A stretch of DNA of 64,000 nucleotides, from contig JBAZEK010000005.1 in the NCBI GenBank assembly GCA_041653995.1, positions 1-64,000 on the forward strand, read 5' to 3'. Source of the DNA: Dehalococcoidia bacterium (GTDB lineage: Bacteria > Chloroflexota > Dehalococcoidia > GIF9 > UBA5629). The notes under the pieces were generated by a model. That model saw nothing but the letters and a program-made list of their open reading frames with translations. It was not told the origin of the DNA and made no database searches. Of the stretch, positions 59,221 to 64,000 are shown piece by piece. Positions within the stretch are counted from its first letter, which is position 1. Every line of letters starts with the position of its first letter. The position numbers were made by a program, and so were the translations under genes.

Positions 59221-60237
59221 ATGCGTAAATTGTTTGTCTTATCAGTTCTTTTGATCGTCGCAGCCGGCTGTGTCAAAGTCAATCCCGAGGTGGTTGCCCC
59301 GGCGGACCCGGCCGCCATGTCGCTTTCGGAGGTGACCACCGCGGCCGTGGTGGACGCCCAGGGCCAGGCCATGGGCGTGGCAAGGGAGGACTTCAACGCC
59401 GATACCCCCACCATCTATCTGTCCGCCCGCATCAACAATGCGCCTGAGGATACGCTGGTCACCGCCGCCTGGCTGTTTTTCAAGGACGGCAACAACAGGG
59501 AGGTCAACCGGCCGCTGTACGATGATTCCATCACGCTCAAGGGCACCCGTTATTTCTCCTTCGGCCACCCGCCTCCCTCGGGAGGGGCCTGGGAGACCGG
59601 CCAGTACATCATTAAAGTAATTGTCAACGGCAAAGAGTACGCCAACGCCCGTTTCAAGATCAAGGCGCCGCAGAAGGCCGACGTGCCCGCGCCCACCATC
59701 ACCTTTTTCAAGGCCGAGCCGGAGGCCATCACCTGGGGCCAGGCCGTGGTGCTGAGCTGGAGCACGACCGCCGCAACGAAGGTGGACCTCAGCGCGGTGG
59801 GCAATGTCCAGTCCGTGGGCAACAAAATAGTCTCCCCGGCCGTCAGCCAGGAGTATGTGCTGACCGCCACCAACTCCGTGGGCACGACCACCAAGAAGGT
59901 ATTCGTGGAGGTGACCTCGTTCACCACCGACAAACCGGAGCTGGTCGTGGTGGACTTCTGGGTGTCGGGGGACAAGGCCTATTACAAGATCAGGAACGTG
60001 GGCGGCGCCGAGGCCAGGGAAACCCGTACAGGCCTTTACGTCAACGGCCTGGCCGCGGACCAGAGCAGGGTGGAGATACTGGCGCCGGGCCAGGAGAGGA
60101 GCTATGCCTTCCCTATATTGAAATGGACCTACGGCACGCAGCGCACCTATAAAATACCGGTCAGGGTCTGCGCCGACGATTATAACAATATCAGCGAATA
60201 CGATAAGGCCAATAACTGCCTGGTGCTCAACTGGTGA
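59221..60237 (+). CDS. Lipoprotein with Ig-like and CARDB-like domains (paralogue 1 of 3)
   Basis: A 338-aa lipoprotein. The lipobox is VAAGC after LFVLSVLLIVAAG. The N-terminal domain (SLSEVTTAAVVDAQGQAMG to YANARFKIKAP) is shared with the two following genes. It is followed by an Ig-like domain with the phrase TWGQAVVLSWSTTAATKVDL and NKIVSPAVSQEYVLTATNSV, then a CARDB-like domain (LVVVDFWVSGDKAYYKIRNV) ending CADDYNNISEYDKANNCLVL. Likely an outer-surface binding protein. Confidence 0.85.
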   Translation: MRKLFVLSVLLIVAAGCVKVNPEVVAPADPAAMSLSEVTTAAVVDAQGQAMGVAREDFNADTPTIYLSARINNAPEDTLVTAAWLFFKDGNNREVNRPLYDDSITLKGTRYFSFGHPPPSGGAWETGQYIIKVIVNGKEYANARFKIKAPQKADVPAPTITFFKAEPEAITWGQAVVLSWSTTAATKVDLSAVGNVQSVGNKIVSPAVSQEYVLTATNSVGTTTKKVFVEVTSFTTDKPELVVVDFWVSGDKAYYKIRNVGGAEARETRTGLYVNGLAADQSRVEILAPGQERSYAFPILKWTYGTQRTYKIPVRVCADDYNNISEYDKANNCLVLNW

Positions 60238-60241
60238 TTCC

Positions 60242-60270
60242 TTGACACCCTTATAGCCGTCCCTTATCAT
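60242..60270 (+). promoter_or_regulatory. Promoter of the second lipoprotein
   Basis: TTGACA at 60242-60247, 17 bases, TATCAT at 60265-60270. It begins five bases after the first lipoprotein gene ends, so each gene has its own promoter. Confidence 0.7.
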
Positions 60271-60301
60271 TACAGCATCACGCTGACCGGAGGTGGTTCC
60301 C

Positions 60302-61903
60302 ATGAGCAGATACCGTTATTTTATTTCAGCTTTATTATTGATAGTCACACTGATAGCTGTGCCGGGCTGCGTCAAGGTCAGGGTGGCCGACCAGAACGGC
60401 CCTTCGGCCGCGGTCAGCGATGCCACGCTGGCCAACGCGGTTGACAGGGACGGGCGTCCGATCAACGCCTCCACCACATTCCTGGTCAATGCCGAGGTGA
60501 TCTACCTCTCGGTCAGGTTGAATAACGCGCCCGCCAACACGCAGGTGCTGGTCAAGCTCACTTACCTGGGCGGCGAGGTCCCCAACCTGGCCAACACCAC
60601 CATGTACAACAACACACAGACCGGACAGGGCACGGGCTATCTGGCCTTTGCCATGAACCCGCCGCCGGGCGGCTTCCCCCAGGGCGACTATACGGTATCG
60701 GTCACGGCCAACGGACAGGAGGTGACCAGCACGCCTTTCAAGGTCGAAAACCTGGCGGCGCAGAAGGGCTGGCCGCGCATCAACAAATTCTCGGCTTCGC
60801 CCACCACGGTGCCGCAGGGTCAGTCGGTCACGCTTACCTGGGATATCAGCGACGCCACCCGCATCAGCCTGCAGCCTGAGATCGGCTCCATACCGGCCGT
60901 GGGAACGCGCAGCGTGACGCCCATGGTGACCACCACCTACCAGGTGACCGCCTCCAACGACGCCGGGGCCACCAAGAGCGAGGCGACGGTCTACGTGACC
61001 GCGCCGCTGGCCGGGCAGCCGGACCTGACCGTTTTACAAGCCTGGCTGGAAGGGAAGATGATATATTACAGGATCAAGAACGCGGGCAAGATCGATTCCC
61101 CCCAGACCTATTCGCGCCTGTACGTGGACAACCTGTTCCCGCCCATGGGCGGGGAGAGCTTCGTGGACGTATTGAAGCCCGGCCAGGAGAAGGTGCTCAA
61201 CTTCTCCAGCTACGAATGGCCGTACGGAGCGGACACGGGCGGGATGGGGTCATGGAACCCCGATGTGGACGTTGTCTATGACCCCAGCATCCAGAACCAC
61301 ACGGTCAAGGTGTGCGCCGACGCCAAAGACCAGGCCACCGAGACCAATGAGAATAACAACTGCATATACAAGATCTGGGGCAACCTGTGGAACTACGACC
61401 TGCTGCCCATAGCGCACCTGCCCACCTACTACAACAGCTGGGACAGGCTCGATTATACCGAGGGGCTGACCGAGGGCGACAGTAAGGGCGCCCACATCAA
61501 GATGTCGGACGGCTCGCTGGAGATGGTGCCCGAGGCCAAGCCGCAGGGATTTATCCGCGGCAAATGGGGCATCTTCTATATGGACCCCTACGGCGTGACA
61601 AGGGTCTACCGCATACTCGTCCCGCCCAAGCTGCATTTTAAAGCGAGAGTCGGGCTTTCCAACTACGCCACGGGCAGCGACGGGGTCACCTTCAAGCTCG
61701 GCTTCCTGGACTCCACCGACACGCTGCGCTGGCTGGGTGAAAAGAAGATGACTGTGCCGGGGCAATTCGAGGACTGGGACCTGGACCTGAGCGACCAGCA
61801 GGGCGCTCTGGGGTTCTTCCTGCTGCAGGTGGACGCCGGCAACAGCTACGCCAAAGACTACGCCATCTGGAAGGAAGCCAGGCTGATCCAGGTCAGCGAC
61901 TAG
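60302..61903 (+). CDS. Lipoprotein with Ig-like and CARDB-like domains plus extra C-terminal domain (paralogue 2 of 3)
   Basis: A 533-aa lipoprotein from the ATG at 60302, preceded by GGAGGTGG; lipobox IAVPGC. Its first 340 residues follow the same plan as its neighbours (VDRDGRPINASTTFLVNAEV, VPQGQSVTLTWDISDATRIS, VGTRSVTPMVTTTYQVTASN, then LTVLQAWLEGKMIYYRIKN). About 190 further residues (YDLLPIAHLPTYYNSWDRL to DYAIWKEARLIQV) look like a jelly-roll domain of the carbohydrate-binding kind (FKARVGLSNYATGSDGVTFK). Confidence 0.85.
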   Translation: MSRYRYFISALLLIVTLIAVPGCVKVRVADQNGPSAAVSDATLANAVDRDGRPINASTTFLVNAEVIYLSVRLNNAPANTQVLVKLTYLGGEVPNLANTTMYNNTQTGQGTGYLAFAMNPPPGGFPQGDYTVSVTANGQEVTSTPFKVENLAAQKGWPRINKFSASPTTVPQGQSVTLTWDISDATRISLQPEIGSIPAVGTRSVTPMVTTTYQVTASNDAGATKSEATVYVTAPLAGQPDLTVLQAWLEGKMIYYRIKNAGKIDSPQTYSRLYVDNLFPPMGGESFVDVLKPGQEKVLNFSSYEWPYGADTGGMGSWNPDVDVVYDPSIQNHTVKVCADAKDQATETNENNNCIYKIWGNLWNYDLLPIAHLPTYYNSWDRLDYTEGLTEGDSKGAHIKMSDGSLEMVPEAKPQGFIRGKWGIFYMDPYGVTRVYRILVPPKLHFKARVGLSNYATGSDGVTFKLGFLDSTDTLRWLGEKKMTVPGQFEDWDLDLSDQQGALGFFLLQVDAGNSYAKDYAIWKEARLIQVSD

Positions 61904-61939
61904 AGTTGCAGGCAAAACCGGTACATTAGAGCGTGACCT

Positions 61940-62023
61940 GTCATTGCGAGCGAAGCGAAGCAATCCTGTGTGTGATTGCGAGTACGCAGGATTGCCGCGT
62001 CGCCTGCGGCTCCTCGCAATGAC
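61940..62023. repeat. Family B repeat
   Basis: GTCATTGCGAGCGAAGCGAA at the left, GCGGCTCCTCGCAATGAC at the right. Confidence 0.75.
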
Positions 62024-62093
62024 GAAGTGAAAATAGGGCTCTCAATGGAGGGGTGGAAACAGCGCCCTTAATAATGCTGGAAGGTTAAATGCG

Positions 62094-63059
62094 ATGAAAA
62101 CGATTAAGTGCCTGCTGGTCCTTGCTCTTGTGCTGCTATCCCTGTCCGCCTGTGCCGCGCGTCCCGCCGCGGTCTTCACCACGCTGGTCGACTCCGACGG
62201 TCGCCCGCTCAACAGCGCCACGGTCTTCAGCGTGGATACGCCGCGCATCATCTGCTCGGTGGGCACGGCGGGCCTTCCCGTCACGGGGGAGCTCAGCGCC
62301 GCATGGCTTTACGGCGGCAGCGACGGGTGGAAAACGATTAAAGAGGAGACTCTGGCCGTAGCCGGCGGACCCTACCTCATATTTCCGGCCGACGCGCCCG
62401 TCACCGGCTGGGTTCCCGGCGAATACATTGTGAAGCTTTACCTGGACGGCCGGGAGGTATCGTCGGCCGGGTTCACCGTGCGGCTGTCACCGGATGTTGC
62501 CCTGCCCGTGATCAGCAACTTCTCGGCGGTGCCCGACAGCATCACGGCCGGTCAGTCGCTGACATTGAGCTGGAACGTGAGGGACGCCAGCAGCGTTGTC
62601 ATCCAGCCCGGCATCGGCGCCGTCAGCGCCGGCGGCAGCAGGCTGGTCAGCCCCGCGGCCGACACGACCTACACGCTGACCGCGCTCAACAGCGGCGGGT
62701 CCTCCATGAAGTCCGTCAGCGTCACCGTGCTTCCCTTCCCGACCACACACGCTTCGCTGACTGCGATCGACCTTTTCCGCGAGGCGCGCATGGTATATTA
62801 CACGGTGAGCAATACGGGTGACGCAAAGTCCCTGGCGTCGAGCTCAGAGCTGTATGTGGGCAAGAACGTGGCGGCGACAGGTTACATACCCCCCATGGCG
62901 CCGGGCGAGACCAGGACGCTGGTCTTCGGCGCTTACAGCTGGGGCTACTCTTCCGATATGGCGGCCACTGTTTGCGTGGATGCCGGCGGCGAAAACGGGC
63001 CGGCCGGCACGGAAGGAAAATGCCTTACCAGAGTATTGCCCGGCGTAAGGGTTTTCTGA
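62094..63059 (+). CDS. Lipoprotein with Ig-like and CARDB-like domains (paralogue 3 of 3)
   Basis: A 321-aa lipoprotein with lipobox LSLSAC. Same order as its two neighbours: N-terminal domain (AVFTTLVDSDGRPLNSATVF), Ig-like domain (SITAGQSLTLSWNVRDASSV, GGSRLVSPAADTTYTLTALN), CARDB-like domain (LTAIDLFREARMVYYTVSNT). It has lost the CADxxNxxxExxxxNNC ending of the others and closes with CVDAGGENGPAGTEGKC. No consensus promoter seen before it. Confidence 0.85.
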   Translation: MKTIKCLLVLALVLLSLSACAARPAAVFTTLVDSDGRPLNSATVFSVDTPRIICSVGTAGLPVTGELSAAWLYGGSDGWKTIKEETLAVAGGPYLIFPADAPVTGWVPGEYIVKLYLDGREVSSAGFTVRLSPDVALPVISNFSAVPDSITAGQSLTLSWNVRDASSVVIQPGIGAVSAGGSRLVSPAADTTYTLTALNSGGSSMKSVSVTVLPFPTTHASLTAIDLFREARMVYYTVSNTGDAKSLASSSELYVGKNVAATGYIPPMAPGETRTLVFGAYSWGYSSDMAATVCVDAGGENGPAGTEGKCLTRVLPGVRVF

Positions 63060-63120
63060 TTACAGGTTGGGATTCAGTGGCGGGATTTTATTAATTCGGC
63101 ATTGCCGGTTTTTATTAATT

Positions 63121-63205
63121 CGTCATTGCGAGCGGAGCGAAGCAATCTTGTGCGTGATTGCGTGTATACAGGATTGCCGCGTCGCCTGCGGCTCCTCGCA
63201 ATGAC
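63121..63205. repeat. Family B repeat
   Basis: CGTCATTGCGAGCGGAGCGA at the left, GCGGCTCCTCGCAATGACC at the right; near identical to the copy at 61940. Confidence 0.75.
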
Positions 63206-63233
63206 CGAAAGAATTTCAAGGAGGTAGTATCAC

Positions 63234-64000
63234 ATGACGTGTGAAGCCAAGAGCTGTCCTTTCAAAGCCAACCGCCCCCTCATAGTCTCCCTGCTCGTCT
63301 CGCTGGGGCTATCCATCCTCTTCTCGGCTTTTCCCTTCCTGGCGGCGCTGGCGCTGGACAAGTCCGGCCTGGGGCTGGCCCTGTTCATGACGTGGTACTT
63401 CCTCTTCCCGCCGCTGGTCATCTTCCTGGTGACGCTCTGGATCAACGCCCGCCAACCGTTCTGGCTGCGCACGCTGGGAACGGTCTGGCTGAGCCTCGCC
63501 GTATGGTTCCTGCTGCAGTACCTGCTGTCGGCGCTGGCCGGGCTGAGCGTGATAGTCCGCCTGCTGGCCATGCCGGCCGCGTTCACCGGCAATTCCCTGC
63601 CCTTCCTGGTCGCGGGCCTGATACCGGCGGCGGCCGGGGTCATCCTCTACGCATTGGGGCCCCGTGCGGCCAGGCCGAAAGACAGGCCTGCGCTGGCCTG
63701 GAGCGCCCTGGGCCTGCTGCTGGTCATCTCGCTGATACTGGCGCCCATCTCGGTGATCGCCACATCCACCCCGCCCGTCAAGAGCGCCGATCCAGCATCA
63801 GTCCCCTCGCAAAACCGCATCATGAAACTGATCGGCGACGTCTATACCATAGGCGAGCGCAGGCCGGGCTCGCAGGCCGACCAGGCCGCCATCGTCTACC
63901 TGCGGATGATGCTGGAGCTGTCAGGCTTCAAGCAGGTCTATGTCGAGAAGTGCAATTTCGACTACTGGGAGCCTGTGAAGTGGGGCGTGACGGTGCAGCC
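63234..64000 (+). CDS. Membrane protein with start of an M28 peptidase-like domain, cut by window edge
   Basis: About 255 residues are visible; the gene runs off the right edge. AAGGAGGT precedes the ATG at 63234. The first 180 residues hold five or six membrane spans (LIVSLLVSLGLSILFSAF, GLALFMTWYFLFPPLVIFLV, VWLSLAVWFLLQYLLSALAG and so on). After them comes a soluble part, IMKLIGDVYTIGERRPGSQA then YLRMMLELSGFKQVYVE, which resembles the start of M28-type metallopeptidase domains (GxRxPGS...A). Zinc ligands would lie beyond the window, so the peptidase call is provisional. Confidence 0.6.
   Translation, partial: MTCEAKSCPFKANRPLIVSLLVSLGLSILFSAFPFLAALALDKSGLGLALFMTWYFLFPPLVIFLVTLWINARQPFWLRTLGTVWLSLAVWFLLQYLLSALAGLSVIVRLLAMPAAFTGNSLPFLVAGLIPAAAGVILYALGPRAARPKDRPALAWSALGLLLVISLILAPISVIATSTPPVKSADPASVPSQNRIMKLIGDVYTIGERRPGSQADQAAIVYLRMMLELSGFKQVYVEKCNFDYWEPVKWGVTVQ

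Overview
The window looks like a chromosomal segment of an uncultured Dehalococcoidia-type Chloroflexota, with a prophage or integrative element in its left half. The host assignment is inferred from the gene set (purQ-purL, a DUF1015 gene, mutS2, serA with a class V aminotransferase, an ATC-hydrolase-like protein, C-terminally anchored surface proteins) and from two abundant dispersed hairpin repeat families. No rRNA or marker gene was available to confirm it.

Region 1 (1-3743, minus strand) is a four-gene island with overlapping reading frames: a beta-class DNA methyltransferase, an XPB-like SF2 helicase, a PD-(D/E)XK-like nuclease and a MORC-like GHKL ATPase cut by the window edge. This matches the MORC-associated restriction-modification type of defence island.

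Region 2 (3744-11650) is accessory DNA. It holds a translationally coupled minus-strand operon of five very small proteins, two of them with zinc ribbons. Next comes about 2 kb of GC-rich, gene-free, repeat-rich DNA with long inverted repeats and a tandem pair of 168-nt units whose predicted stems show compensatory changes, so it is a candidate structured RNA. Plus-strand cargo follows: a small protein, a MarR regulator, a membrane protein, a truncated copy of the MarR gene, a TPR lipoprotein and a zinc-knuckle protein.

Region 3 (11738-30575) is a prophage. The minus-strand virion module runs from small terminase through large terminase, Gp6-like portal, scaffold, major capsid protein, decoration protein, adaptor, a holin-like protein and tail-hub/receptor-binding proteins. 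I see no tape measure, tail tube, sheath or endolysin. AT-rich plus-strand morons with strong promoters interrupt it: a 95-aa membrane protein inside the tail module and a 736-aa orphan protein beside the terminase. Between the orphan and a replication ATPase lie a tiny toxin-like membrane-peptide locus and a cluster of GTGAC iterons. An excisionase-like protein and a tyrosine integrase close the element at a tRNA-Thr(CGU) gene that the integrase reading frame overlaps. The matching left attachment site is not visible, so the element probably extends past position 1 and may carry Regions 1 and 2.

Region 4 (30631-46143) is host housekeeping: ATC-hydrolase-like protein, crotonase, ribosomal protein S21, YqeY-like protein, purQ, purL, DUF1015, a Vms1/VLRF1-like protein, MutS2, SerA, aminotransferase, TyrS and RibF. 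Most intergenic gaps carry hairpin repeats.

Region 5 (46439-64000) is an envelope region: a beta-helix surface protein, a HEPN/MNT toxin-antitoxin pair, an Ig-like surface protein, a PlsY-like membrane protein, a LuxR-type response regulator, a surface protein that looks leaderless, a very large beta-propeller surface protein behind a long leader, three paralogous lipoproteins, and the start of a membrane-anchored peptidase-like protein that runs off the right edge.
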